64,000 nucleotides of DNA from Fulvivirga sp. M361 (GCF_007097395.1 NZ_VKDC01000029.1:1-64000); one strand, 5' to 3'; shown: positions 1-9,378, counted from the first letter of the stretch. Numbers and translations are program-made. The notes: generated from the letters alone by a model not told the origin.

Positions 1-116
1 TTCAGCGACACGCGTGCCACTTGCTTCGCTTCCGGGCACGACCCCAGCGCGTACGGGACTTTCACCCTTTGGAACGCTCAACTTCATGAGCTATATTCAC
101 CATTCAAGGCACACAC
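1..116 (-). mobile_element. Probable 5' end of a group II intron, cut by window edge
   Basis: No open frame was found here. Read on the minus strand from about 116 the sequence begins GTGTG, resembling the GUGYG start of group II introns. It continues with GGGTGAAAGTCCC and GGAAGCGAAGCAAGTGG, which resemble conserved domain I segments of bacterial group II introns as I remember them. The intron would continue leftward out of the window, where any reverse transcriptase would lie. This rests on motif recall, not on a folded structure, so it could be another structured RNA. Confidence 0.4.
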
Positions 117-401
117 AAACACTAAAATGAATATGCGAACTTAGCCCTGTGTTATGGGAATGCGAATAGGAAACTTAACTGCTTCTAGCAAGTGGGGCGA
201 ATACTCATTTTAGTTGGACGTTTCATGCCGTGACGCAGACCCACCGCACATTTTAGCACATTTGGTTTTTGCCACCGCACAAATCCCACCCAAAAAAACC
301 AAAAGAGCTAAAAATACCTCCCCTCATTCCAGCAACAGGCAAAAGAGCTTAAACTGATTTATAACTTGCAAGAATTCAGACAAAAACCTTTATTACTGAA
401 A
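117..401. other. Non-coding stretch upstream of the defence-like cassette
   Basis: No convincing gene on either strand. It holds TAGTTGGACGTT (211-222), which recurs after the cassette, and a 10-bp direct repeat CCACCGCACA at 241-250 and 272-281. The promoter for the primase-helicase gene should lie here, but no clear TAnnTTTG box is visible. Confidence 0.4.
211..222 (+). repeat. Left copy of 12-bp direct repeat TAGTTGGACGTT
   Basis: Identical to 7712-7723. The two copies bracket the four-gene cassette. The core GTTGGAC fits the GTTRRRY consensus of integron attC R' boxes, but no complementary RYYYAAC box at proper spacing was found, so a recombination role is inference. Confidence 0.4.
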
Positions 402-3389
402 ATGGAATCAGGTAAACCCACAGACGAACAGCTTGAACTCTACAAGTCCCTTTTCAAAGTTAGGGAAGATGTATTTGCTATTCGATGGGAAAAAGGCAAC
501 AAGAAAGGATACTTCCCAGCTTATCATTTTGATCCGTACATGTACAAGTTGCACAAAATGAAAGGCGGTACTTTTGGCAACTACACCGATAAGACTCTGC
601 TACAACTTGACGATTCACAACTTATCAAGCACTTTTTGGGAGAACAACATATTGGAGGATATCCATTGTTGGAAGATAACTCCAGTTGGTTCATTGCTGC
701 TGATTTTGATGGATCAAAATGGAAAGAGGAAAGTTTAAAGTTCCTTGAAGAATGTAATAAAAATAATATTCATACTTATCTGGAAAGATCTCAATCCGGT
801 AATGGTTCGCATGTTTGGATTTTCTTTGACCAGAGCTACCCTGCAATCAGGAGTAGAAAAGTAATCACTCAATTACTACAAGAAATTGGCATATTTAGCG
901 TTTTTGACAAAACATCCAGCTTTGACCGCTTATTTCCAAATCAAGATTTTCATTCGGGGAAAGGACTAGGTAACTTGATTGCCCTGCCACTGCATGGTAA
1001 GTCAAGACAAAAAGGTAATAGTTGCTTTATTGATCCTCAAACCTTTGAGCCCTTTGAAAATCAATGGAAGTTTCTAACCAAACTAAAAAAGGTGGATACC
1101 TCAGTGCTTGATTCTATTTATAAAATTCAAAGACAAATAAAACCCAATACCGGTTCTTCCATCCCATCTTCTAGCCAGTTAGAAATCAATTTGGACAACC
1201 AACTTCACCTGAAAAGGACTTCTCTAAAACCTGAGGTAACTTCTTTTCTTAAGGACGAACTGAATATTGCCAATTCGGAATTTTTCATCAAAAAGAAATC
1301 CGGAAGGAACACATGGGACACGAAGCGTTATTTCAAACTAATTGAAGACCAGGAATTCGAGGTAATTATCCCAAGAGGATTTACAGGAAGACTGATCAAA
1401 TACCTTAGGTCGAACAATATTGATTATCAATTGGATGATTTGAGGAAGAAAAGACAAAACATAATTTTTCAATCAAACATACACTTACTGAAGCATCAGG
1501 ATTTAGCCATTGAGTCTGTGCAGAAGAAGGATTTTGGCATCATCGTGGCTCCTCCCGGCTCCGGCAAGACCGTCATTGGGTTGAAGATAATTGCTGAAAA
1601 GCAACAACCTGCGCTTATTGTAGTTCACCGGAAACAACTTGCTGATCAATGGGTGGAGCGGATACAGGCATTTCTTAACATTCCAAAAGCAGAAATTGGA
1701 ATCATTGGTTCAGGAAAAAACAAAGTTGGGAAACAAATAACTGTTGCCATGATCCAAAGTCTGGCAAAGAAGATTCAAAATGAGCCTGAAATTACCAATC
1801 ACTTTGGAGCTCTAATAGTGGATGAATGCCATCACATCCCTTCTGAAACATTCGCAAATACAATTTCTAAACTCGACGCCTATTATCAATATGGCCTAAC
1901 CGCCACTCCATTCCGAAAGTATTCGGATGGTAAATTGATTTTTATCTATCTGGGTGAAGTCATTGCTGAAATCAAACCTTCCGAAATTGAATCCTTTAAG
2001 AGGGCAAGAATCATTATTAGGGATACTGATTTTGAATTTCCATTCAATCCGAAAACTGATACCTTCGAAACACTGTCGAAAGTATTGGTGCATGACACTT
2101 CCAGAAACAAATTAATCCTAAATGACATAATTTCTGAGTTAAAAAATGGTCAAAAGTGTATCGTTATTACTGAAAGAAAGGAACATATTGAGACATTGAA
2201 TCAATTGCTGAAACAGCACTATGAGTCAGTGGCCCTATCAGGAGATCATACTCAAAAGGAGCGAGATACAAAATGGAAGAGACTTAAAGAAGGTGATTAT
2301 CAAGTCTTGATTACCACGGGTCAATTTTTTGGTGAAGGAACCGATTTGCAGAATGCATCAAGATTATTCCTAGCTTACCCATTCTCGTTTAAAGGAAAAC
2401 TGATTCAATATATTGGAAGAGTTCAGCGATCAGAAGTAACTCCAGTTATCTATGATTACCACGATCACAAAATAGACTATCTGCATAGACTTTTCCTGAA
2501 AAGGAACGTTCACTACCGCCATTTGGATAGGCAAGCTTCATTCTTTGATGATCCTGTAGATCAAACTCCCAGTCCTAAAGACCTGATTATAGATAAGGCC
2601 ATTCGGGTATCAATTGCCGATCTGGACTTTCAGTATGGACTGGTGGTATTTAAATATATGATCGGGGAATTGAAGATGGAGTTAGATTTTGAAATAGAGC
2701 ATTTGAATATCCGGCCGGAATTTGACGTTCTGAAGTCCTATTTCTCAAAAATTCTAAATTCAAAAACTATCTCTATACATATTCATGCAGAATTTCAAGG
2801 TCACCTACTCGTGGCACAAAATGCTACATCAGATGATCTGCTACGAATCAACCAAGAGGTAATTGATAGTGTAAAATTTCGATTCATTGAAAAAAGGTTT
2901 CTTTCAAAGAAAATATCAGAGGATGTAAATCAAGGATTTGCAGACCTTTCTATAACCGAAGGTCTAAGTGATTTATACGGTTCTGAAGAGGAGATTCTGG
3001 AAGATATTTTGAAAAACCAACATGCAAAGCACTTTCGTCAACTCAAATATTTGGCATCCATGCACGAAAGGGATATCCTGAAATTGCGTTTTGTCCTCTC
3101 GCCATTTTCTTTCGTATTTCTGATTGCTGGAAATGAATGCTATCACCTTGTCCTCGAAACGTTGGATACAGAAGAAGCCACTTATGTCTGGCATATCAAT
3201 AAGTATATCAGATTGTTAAAGAATAAACTTGGGGAAATTGACAGGGATATCGAAACCATACGAAACAAAGGCAGGCAATTCTTTCTGGAACAGGAACCAG
3301 TCGAATTTAGTAGGGTCTTGCATGATTACTCAGACGAAAGAAAGGGATTTGTGGTTTGGAAGGATCAATTGGAAGAACGGTTGGTATGA
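402..3389 (+). CDS. TOTE-type primase fused to SF2 helicase
   Basis: Cytoplasmic nucleic-acid enzyme. Residues about 20-240 resemble the archaeo-eukaryotic primase domain of TOTE conflict systems: FIAADFDG (acidic metal-binding pair), SGNGSHVWIFF and the GLGNLIALPLHG block. Residues about 350-700 are an SF2 helicase: Walker A APPGSGKT near 383, DECHH near 473, GLTATPF near 498 and the arginine-finger motif YIGRVQR near 670. The last 300 residues are unassigned. ATG at 402 is preferred; an in-frame TTG at 366 would add 12 residues. It lies 55 nt before the XRE gene on the same strand. Known for the family: TOTE systems are predicted defence modules. Inferred here: a nucleic-acid sensing or effector role. 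Confidence 0.8.
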   Translation: MESGKPTDEQLELYKSLFKVREDVFAIRWEKGNKKGYFPAYHFDPYMYKLHKMKGGTFGNYTDKTLLQLDDSQLIKHFLGEQHIGGYPLLEDNSSWFIAADFDGSKWKEESLKFLEECNKNNIHTYLERSQSGNGSHVWIFFDQSYPAIRSRKVITQLLQEIGIFSVFDKTSSFDRLFPNQDFHSGKGLGNLIALPLHGKSRQKGNSCFIDPQTFEPFENQWKFLTKLKKVDTSVLDSIYKIQRQIKPNTGSSIPSSSQLEINLDNQLHLKRTSLKPEVTSFLKDELNIANSEFFIKKKSGRNTWDTKRYFKLIEDQEFEVIIPRGFTGRLIKYLRSNNIDYQLDDLRKKRQNIIFQSNIHLLKHQDLAIESVQKKDFGIIVAPPGSGKTVIGLKIIAEKQQPALIVVHRKQLADQWVERIQAFLNIPKAEIGIIGSGKNKVGKQITVAMIQSLAKKIQNEPEITNHFGALIVDECHHIPSETFANTISKLDAYYQYGLTATPFRKYSDGKLIFIYLGEVIAEIKPSEIESFKRARIIIRDTDFEFPFNPKTDTFETLSKVLVHDTSRNKLILNDIISELKNGQKCIVITERKEHIETLNQLLKQHYESVALSGDHTQKERDTKWKRLKEGDYQVLITTGQFFGEGTDLQNASRLFLAYPFSFKGKLIQYIGRVQRSEVTPVIYDYHDHKIDYLHRLFLKRNVHYRHLDRQASFFDDPVDQTPSPKDLIIDKAIRVSIADLDFQYGLVVFKYMIGELKMELDFEIEHLNIRPEFDVLKSYFSKILNSKTISIHIHAEFQGHLLVAQNATSDDLLRINQEVIDSVKFRFIEKRFLSKKISEDVNQGFADLSITEGLSDLYGSEEEILEDILKNQHAKHFRQLKYLASMHERDILKLRFVLSPFSFVFLIAGNECYHLVLETLDTEEATYVWHINKYIRLLKNKLGEIDRDIETIRNKGRQFFLEQEPVEFSRVLHDYSDERKGFVVWKDQLEERLV

Positions 3390-3444
3390 AACCATAACAA
3401 AAAACCTTATGTTTGACCAAATAGGACAAGAATTATTCTGACTA

Positions 3445-3735
3445 ATGAATTTAGGGCAACATGTACGTCAATTAAGAGAGCAAAAGGGCTTGCTGTTGAG
3501 AGAAGTAGCAGCTCACCTGGAAATAGATACGGCCATGATCAGTAAAATAGAGCGTGGGGAAAAGTCCTGCAAGAGAGAACATATTGTAAGACTTGCTGAT
3601 ATACTGGATGGTTCGGAAAGTGAGCTAATATCAATCTGGCTTGCAGATAAGATATTGGAGGTTGTCCGTGGTGAAAAAGATGCTTTCAATGCCTTAGAAA
3701 TTGTACAAAAAGAATTGGGCTATGGAACAAAGTAA
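3445..3735 (+). CDS. XRE-family HTH regulator of the cassette
   Basis: A 96-residue protein with a Cro/C1-type helix-turn-helix over residues 5-60 (LREQKGLLLREVAAHLEID, then the recognition helix around MISKIERGE). The C-terminal 35 residues are acidic and may dimerise. Small XRE proteins of this type often control restriction-modification and other defence operons. The gene overlaps the next by 14 nt, so the two are probably translationally coupled, and it likely autoregulates the operon. No palindromic operator was recognised in the 55-nt gap upstream. Confidence 0.85.
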   Translation: MNLGQHVRQLREQKGLLLREVAAHLEIDTAMISKIERGEKSCKREHIVRLADILDGSESELISIWLADKILEVVRGEKDAFNALEIVQKELGYGTK

Positions 3736-6316
3736 GAATATTTTTGAGCATGGCAGCACTTGGCTAAGAGCTGATTTCCACCTTCATACAAAAGCAGATA
3801 AGGAATTCAAGTATGAAGGCGAAGAAAATGATTTCTGTAGTGAGTATGTTCAGCGTTTGACTGATCAGGAAATCGGAATTGGTGTAATCACCAATCACAA
3901 TAAATTTGATAAAAGTGAATTTGTTGCCTTAAAAAAGAAAACCAGGAAAAACGGAGTTGGGTTATTCCCGGGAGTGGAATTCTCCTTAAAGGAAGGCATC
4001 CATATTCTCATTGTATTTGATGATGAATGGTATCAGGGAGAAACTGATAGCATAAGCAGGTTTTTAGAGAATGCTTTTTATGGTGTGTCAAATTACGACA
4101 GACCTAAGTATCCAAATTCAAATTTCAGCTTGAAAGAGACAGTAGAAGCTCTTGATAAAATTGGATTTGACTACTTTTTAGTGCTTGCTCACATAGATGA
4201 TACGAACGGGTTATTCACAGAACTGAGGGGTCGAACACTTGAAGACTTTGTAAAACAAGAATCATTTAATAAAGTGTTAGCTGCTCAAAAAAGTGCCAAA
4301 TTGGAGAACTACAATTCTCTGTGCACTTGGTTGGATTACAAAATCGCGTGTGTTGAAGGCTCCGATAATGCCCATGCAGGCATAGAAGGAATCGGTTCAA
4401 GCAAACGGGTCACTTATATGAAAGTAGGTGATTTTAGCTTTGAGGCTCTAAAATATGCATTGACCGATCACGAATACAGAGTTCGCCCGAAAGAAAAGCC
4501 TGAGGTTAAAAATTCTTACATAAAATCAATTGTCTTTGAAGGTGGACTTTTAGATGGTAAATCCATCAGTTTTTCACCAGAACTCAATAATTTTATTGGT
4601 ATCCGTGGCAGTGGGAAATCATCTATCCTTGAAATTCTCAGGTATACACTTGGAATCTCTTTAAACAGTCAAACCTCTGACTACCAGTATAAAAATGGCT
4701 TAGTCGAACATGTAATTAGATCTGGGGGTAAAATCATTCTTTATCTGGTTAATGAACACGAAGAGGAATATCGGATTGAAAAGATATATGGACAGAAAGA
4801 GAACATTTATAAAAATGAGGTTTTACAACACAACATTTCAATAGATGCTTTCTTTAAAAGACCTGTTTATTTTGGTCAGAAAGACCTTTCCAATAAAGAG
4901 TCCGATTTTGAGGCTGACCTTATCCACCGTTTAATAGGGAGTAAGCTTAAATCCATAAAAGCAGAAATAAAAAACAAGCAAAATGAGATTGAGCACACAA
5001 TCCTTGAAATCAATAAGCTGAAGGATTTGGCTGAAGTAAAGACATCTGCGGAAAAAACAATCATCGATAACGAGCACAAACTAAAGACTTATGCAGAACA
5101 GGGAGTAGAACAAAAACTCAAACAGCAAACAGAGTTTGAAAGTGATAAAGGTCGTTTGAAGCAGTACGAAGCAAAATTAGAATTCTTTGCGAACGACCTA
5201 CAAGAGTTGGCAAGTCAGTCACTCACATTTGAATCTGAGCTAAAAGGTTCGGAACTCACCAAAGAGGAATACGATTTGGCCAATCAACTTATCAAGGATT
5301 TTATTCAGCAAACCCAAAAGCTTTCTAAAATTTCGGTTGACACAACCAAAATATATGAACGTTTCCAAGCGGTACTTTCCAAAATTCATAAGAAAGAAGA
5401 GAGTTTAAAGGAAGAATTTGCAAAGATTAAGAGAGAGATCAATTTACCTACATTAAGCCCTGATAATTTCTTAAATCTCAACAGGCAAATTCAAACTGCC
5501 AAGATGAAGCTGAAGGAAGTGGAAAAGTCTGAGGCTAAAAAGAAAATATTGAATGACACTCTTAATCAAAAGCTTACGGAGCTAAATGATCTTTGGCTTA
5601 AAGAATATCGCCAGTTGGAGGCGGAAGTGAATAAAATCAATAGCGCAGAAACTAAGCTAACCATTGAAATCAAGTTTAAAGGTAATAGAGAAAAATTCAT
5701 TGATAAGCTTAAGCAGATTTCAAAAGGAGCCAATATCTACAAAACAACCTATCCCGAGATTTGTGAGAGATATGTCGATTTTGTTGAAATATTTAGAAAC
5801 CCAACGCCATTGGAGGGACTATTGAACCAAAATCAATTTGTTGATTTCCAACGAAGGTTTCATGAAAATTTATCCGAACTACTAACCTATAAAGTTGAAA
5901 ATGAGGTTACCATCAAATACAATGGTAAGCCTTTAAAGGATCATTCCTTAGGTCAACGTGCTTCAGCATTGATTCTGTTTTTACTGGCACAAAAGGAAAA
6001 TGATGTGCTAATTATAGACCAACCAGAGGATGATTTAGATAATCAAACCATTTACCGAGATGTAATTCAGGAGATCAGGAATCTCAAGGGTGAAATGCAA
6101 TTCATTTTTGCAACACACAATGCCAATATACCGGTACTAGGTGATAGTGAAAAGGTGATTGCCTGCGATTATATTGAAAACGAAGAGATTGACTTGCAAA
6201 TCGGAACAATTGACGATCATCAAATTCAAAAAAGAATTGTTGATGTAATGGAGGGGGGAACCCGGGCGTTCAATCTTAGAAAACAGATTTATAACATTTG
6301 GAATGTGGAAGAGTAA
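3722..6316 (+). CDS. PHP-domain plus SMC-like ATPase, TrlF family
   Basis: An 864-residue protein. The N-terminal PHP phosphoesterase domain (about 12-260) shows HLHT near 20, TNHN, PGVEF, LAHID and SDNAH, the usual metal ligands. An ATPase follows: Walker A GIRGSGKSS near 293, a long coiled coil (about 400-680), a signature-like LGQRASALILF near 742, and Walker B with DQPEDDLDN near 766. The layout matches TrlF-type PHP-ATPases found in defence contexts; a metal-dependent nuclease or phosphatase driven by SMC-like ATP cycling is inference. ATG 3722 is chosen over 3701 because GSTWLRADFHLHT then falls at the usual distance. It overlaps the XRE gene by 14 nt and shares TAATG with the next. Confidence 0.8.
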   Translation: MEQSKNIFEHGSTWLRADFHLHTKADKEFKYEGEENDFCSEYVQRLTDQEIGIGVITNHNKFDKSEFVALKKKTRKNGVGLFPGVEFSLKEGIHILIVFDDEWYQGETDSISRFLENAFYGVSNYDRPKYPNSNFSLKETVEALDKIGFDYFLVLAHIDDTNGLFTELRGRTLEDFVKQESFNKVLAAQKSAKLENYNSLCTWLDYKIACVEGSDNAHAGIEGIGSSKRVTYMKVGDFSFEALKYALTDHEYRVRPKEKPEVKNSYIKSIVFEGGLLDGKSISFSPELNNFIGIRGSGKSSILEILRYTLGISLNSQTSDYQYKNGLVEHVIRSGGKIILYLVNEHEEEYRIEKIYGQKENIYKNEVLQHNISIDAFFKRPVYFGQKDLSNKESDFEADLIHRLIGSKLKSIKAEIKNKQNEIEHTILEINKLKDLAEVKTSAEKTIIDNEHKLKTYAEQGVEQKLKQQTEFESDKGRLKQYEAKLEFFANDLQELASQSLTFESELKGSELTKEEYDLANQLIKDFIQQTQKLSKISVDTTKIYERFQAVLSKIHKKEESLKEEFAKIKREINLPTLSPDNFLNLNRQIQTAKMKLKEVEKSEAKKKILNDTLNQKLTELNDLWLKEYRQLEAEVNKINSAETKLTIEIKFKGNREKFIDKLKQISKGANIYKTTYPEICERYVDFVEIFRNPTPLEGLLNQNQFVDFQRRFHENLSELLTYKVENEVTIKYNGKPLKDHSLGQRASALILFLLAQKENDVLIIDQPEDDLDNQTIYRDVIQEIRNLKGEMQFIFATHNANIPVLGDSEKVIACDYIENEEIDLQIGTIDDHQIQKRIVDVMEGGTRAFNLRKQIYNIWNVEE

Positions 6317-7479
6317 TGGATGCATTAGAATTATTGGATATAGTAAGCTCAGGTGAAACCAGTAAGGTTCAGTTTAAGGAAAAATTTCCTCATCAAGACT
6401 CGATTGCTGCCGAAATGGTGGCTATGTCAAACTCACTTGGAGGGAAGATACTTTTTGGAGTAGAAGACAAAACAGGTGAAATCAAAGGATTAAAGGGTGA
6501 AGAGATCAGGGACTATAGCAGTCGATTAGGAAACATTTCATCAGACCTAGTTAATCCACCTGTCAATGTCACTACAGAAGTTGTTTCAGTTGAAAATGGT
6601 GATTCAAAAAAAGTGTTAATTGCTAATATTGAAGAAGGAACAAACAAGCCCTATAAGGACAATAATGGAACAATATGGGTCAAAAAAACTTCTGACAAAA
6701 GAAAACTGACCGATAACAATGAAATACTGAGACTTTTTCAAGCGAGCAGCAATTTAATGGCAGACGAGATGCCAGTAAATCAGGCATCAATAGAAGATAT
6801 CAATGAAGAAAAGTTTAAAGCCTACTTTGAAAAACTAAGGAACAGAACCATAGAGCAAGAAGGATTGAGCTATGAAAAAGCTTTACATGTGAAAAGAGTA
6901 ATGCTTAAAGGGAAAATTTCTTTAGGTGGGTTACTCTTTTTTGGATCAAACCCTCAATACTTTAAAACTTCCTTTTGCATCAAGGCAATACACTTTGTTG
7001 GTAATGACTTAAGTGGCTCGGATTATAAAGACAGTATCGACATAGAAGGCACTATTCCTGAGATGTTTGATTTGGGGATGAAGTTTTTTGAAAGAAACCT
7101 AAAGCATGTGCAGGCTGGCCAAAGTTTCAACTCAATAGGTAAATTAGAGATTTCTCAAATTGCTTTGGAGGAGTTACTTCAAAATGCACTATTACATAGG
7201 GACTATTTTAAAAATGCTCCAATTCGTCTCATGATTTTTGATAACCGGGTAGAAATAGTGAGTCCGGGAAAACTGCCAAATGGATTAACGGTTGAAGAAC
7301 TTCCTTATAGCAACCCCATTCCTCGCAACAATATTTTAATTGGTTACGCTAAAGATGCCATGTTATTTAGGGGATACGGAACTGGTATAAGCAGAGCATT
7401 ATCTGAACAACCGAATATAGAGCTGATCAACGATATTGAAGGAGAACAATTCAAAGTTATCATTCCTCGGGAGCAGTGA
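6316..7479 (+). CDS. AlbA_2/Schlafen-like protein with C-terminal GHKL ATPase
   Basis: A 387-residue protein. Residues 1-135 form an AlbA_2 (Schlafen-type) domain: VQFKEKFP, the EMVAMSNSLGGKILFGVED block and GTIWVKKTSDKR. Residues about 270-385 resemble the HATPase_c_4 region of RecG-like regulators: LEELLQNALLHRDY, IFDNRVEIVSPGKLP and the glycine loop FRGYGTGISRAL. Start ATG 6316 overlaps the previous stop by one base (TAATG), so translation is probably coupled; a TTG at 6298 is less likely. Known: such proteins occur as regulators and in defence islands. Inferred: last gene of the PHP-ATPase operon, acting on nucleic acid. Confidence 0.8.
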   Translation: MDALELLDIVSSGETSKVQFKEKFPHQDSIAAEMVAMSNSLGGKILFGVEDKTGEIKGLKGEEIRDYSSRLGNISSDLVNPPVNVTTEVVSVENGDSKKVLIANIEEGTNKPYKDNNGTIWVKKTSDKRKLTDNNEILRLFQASSNLMADEMPVNQASIEDINEEKFKAYFEKLRNRTIEQEGLSYEKALHVKRVMLKGKISLGGLLFFGSNPQYFKTSFCIKAIHFVGNDLSGSDYKDSIDIEGTIPEMFDLGMKFFERNLKHVQAGQSFNSIGKLEISQIALEELLQNALLHRDYFKNAPIRLMIFDNRVEIVSPGKLPNGLTVEELPYSNPIPRNNILIGYAKDAMLFRGYGTGISRALSEQPNIELINDIEGEQFKVIIPREQ

Positions 7480-7776
7480 TGAGCCATACACATTGGCAGG
7501 TCACACAATCCAACCCTCAAACCAAAGCTGCCAAAGAGTATGGCTGCCCTCCGCACTAGGCACACGAACTAACACGAACGCAGAAACAGGATGGAGAAAA
7601 ATGCACGAAAACCTAACAAACACTATCATCCATAAGCTTACTGAGCTATTTGCAAAGGCTAGTGCAATCCAATACTTTTAAAGAAATTTGATAAGTCCAG
7701 CTTACGGATGATAGTTGGACGTTATCCGCAAATCAGTAAATGAAAAGTATCTTTTGAACTCAATAATAAACAATCC
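7480..7776. other. Non-coding gap after the cassette
   Basis: No supported gene. It contains an imperfect hairpin (GTCCAGCT 7695-7702 against AGTTGGAC 7713-7720, 10-nt loop) and the right copy of TAGTTGGACGTT. An 81-codon frame here lacks family features and overlaps the preceding gene. Confidence 0.35.
7712..7723 (+). repeat. Right copy of 12-bp direct repeat TAGTTGGACGTT
   Basis: Exact match to 211-222. It forms the right arm of the 7695-7720 hairpin, which the left copy does not have. Confidence 0.4.
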
Positions 7777-8565
7777 GTGAAAAAATCAATCTATTACTTT
7801 TCGATTTTTACAGTTTTCTGTCTTTTGTTTATAGGTTGTAGCGAAGAAGACACTGAGCCTAACATTGTAAATTGTAGAATTCGAAATTATCAATATGACA
7901 ATGGGTTTACGAGCCCAAATTCAGTGTCTGATACCAGAAGCCTTAGCTACAATTATTCAAATGATTTAGTTTCTTCAATCGATTTAAACATAAATCTATC
8001 TGGAAAAACCTATAATCTTTCTGCTCAGTTAAAATATGATGATCAAAACAGGATAGTTTCTATTAAGGCTGATGATGAAAATTATGTGGGTATTACATAT
8101 GATGGTTTATCTATTGAAGTACAAACTACCAGATCACAATTATCGGATCCTATCATGGACCAATATACACTAAATGATAAAGGTCAGATAATCAAGCGGG
8201 ATGGATATGTATCTGAGAGATATGAATACAATGATGAGGATCAATTGGTTCGGGTTTACTCGCTGGATAATGGCGAAGAATACTTAGCATCAGAATTTCA
8301 GTATGATAATAAGCCAAATCCCTTTGAAAGAATACCTGTTGAGATAAATTGGGCCATACCTGCTGGAGAAGATGCTCAAATTTGGTTCGATTTCTCCTTT
8401 AAAAATATGGGGCCAAACAACATTCTAAAAGCCGATTATTTTAACTCGAATGGAGATTTAAGCAACACTAATGAATATGCATTCAATTATGATTCGAATG
8501 ATTATCCTATATCAAGTACCACAGGACTCAGTAGTTCAAACTATTCGTATGATAGTTGCAACTAA
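7777..8565 (+). CDS. Lipoprotein of unknown function
   Basis: 262 residues from a GTG start. The N-terminus is a lipoprotein signal: KKS, a hydrophobic run and lipobox LFIGC near residue 21, so the protein is probably membrane-anchored. The rest is rich in Tyr, Asp and Asn, with recurring YxYN/YDD units (YQYDNG, LSYNYSND, LKYDDQNR, YEYNDEDQ, FQYDNKP, FNYDSND). These resemble YD-type repeats of secreted Bacteroidota proteins. No catalytic motif is seen. It is a single gene between the cassette and a REP element. Confidence 0.65.
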   Translation: MKKSIYYFSIFTVFCLLFIGCSEEDTEPNIVNCRIRNYQYDNGFTSPNSVSDTRSLSYNYSNDLVSSIDLNINLSGKTYNLSAQLKYDDQNRIVSIKADDENYVGITYDGLSIEVQTTRSQLSDPIMDQYTLNDKGQIIKRDGYVSERYEYNDEDQLVRVYSLDNGEEYLASEFQYDNKPNPFERIPVEINWAIPAGEDAQIWFDFSFKNMGPNNILKADYFNSNGDLSNTNEYAFNYDSNDYPISSTTGLSSSNYSYDSCN

Positions 8566-8582
8566 TAATTAGCTTTAATTCA

Positions 8583-8619
8583 CCCTGGTCTTAGGTTTAG
8601 CGCAGCGATCCTAAGACCC
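8583..8619 (+). repeat. REP palindrome, left end of transposase element 1
   Basis: Arms GGTCTTAGG and CCTAAGACC flank TTTAGCGCAGCGAT. An A-rich stretch and AGCGTCCGCTCGG follow. The inverted counterpart is at 9323-9378. Confidence 0.8.
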
Positions 8620-8734
8620 AAAAAAACCAATAGCGTCCGCTCGGACTACTTTAGAAAAACGTCCTCTATTATCTACAGCATTTTCCTACAGAATGGACGT
8701 TACCACACACAAGTCAGAAGTTATACCGATCAAA

Positions 8735-9289
8735 CTAAACAACAAAAACGATTGCTAACTTACCCCCAACCTGCCTTTCGTAACTCATACAACTACTCCA
8801 TTCCCAGGCTACAAGATCATCTACAAAACCAGCTTCCATTGGGTTGTTATGGATATAATCCAGCCGTTGGTCCATCATTTCGTTTGTAGACAGTTCCACA
8901 GGGTGATTATGCTGCTGCCATAATTGAAAGTCCAGGTTACGTTTGTTCTTTTTGCCGGCTCTTTCAAACATCCACAACAACCATTTTCGCCGGCTTTCCG
9001 TGGGATTTGTTTCGATACATTTCCTCAGCTGCCTGGAAGTAAAGCTTTTAAAATCACGAATGATGGTTGATAGCTCCCCATCTTCTGCTGCACTCACTAT
9101 TAAGTGGACATGACTGGTCATGATACACCAGGCATGGATCATTAACCCTTTATACCGCTGACAGTAAGCCAGGCTATCCACCAGAATCTCCCTGTATTCA
9201 TTCCGTATGAATAAATCGATCCAGTTAACTACTGTGAAGGTGACGAAGTAATATCCTTGTTGATCGTTGATGTTATATTTTCTTCCCAT
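8735..9289 (-). CDS. REP-associated tyrosine transposase (Y1/IS200-like)
   Basis: 184 residues. The HUH motif lies in MTSHVHLIV, with WCIMTSHVHL before it; the family block YIHNNPMEAGFV near residues 147-158 probably contains the nucleophilic tyrosine. Enzymes of this family nick and join single-stranded DNA at REP hairpins. The gene lies inside a 796-bp unit (8583-9378) whose ends are inverted REP copies, and a second copy with a stop codon is at 14463-15017. This copy appears intact and could mobilise REPs across the region. Confidence 0.85.
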   Translation of the reverse strand: MGRKYNINDQQGYYFVTFTVVNWIDLFIRNEYREILVDSLAYCQRYKGLMIHAWCIMTSHVHLIVSAAEDGELSTIIRDFKSFTSRQLRKCIETNPTESRRKWLLWMFERAGKKNKRNLDFQLWQQHNHPVELSTNEMMDQRLDYIHNNPMEAGFVDDLVAWEWSSCMSYERQVGGKLAIVFVV

Positions 9290-9322
9290 ATGTCGAACGC
9301 TGTTTTCAGCGAGGTAAACCGA

Positions 9323-9378
9323 GCGGACGCTCTATCCGGTTATAGGTCTTAGGAGCGCTGTGCTAAACCTAAGACCAG
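9323..9378 (-). repeat. REP palindrome, right end of transposase element 1
   Basis: Reverse-complement copy of the left end: GAGCGGACGCTC, then GGTCTTAGG and CCTAAGACC arms, ending CCTAAGACCAG. It carries a few mismatches in the loop (AGCGCTGTGCT) relative to the other copies. Confidence 0.75.

Noticed and set aside
7436-7681. 81-codon plus-strand frame after the AlbA_2 gene
   Set aside because: It begins inside the preceding gene in another frame and has a low-complexity translation without family features.
7695-7720. Complete integron attC site
   Set aside because: The arms are only 10 nt apart and lack the R''/L''/L' layout, so only the 12-bp repeat is reported.
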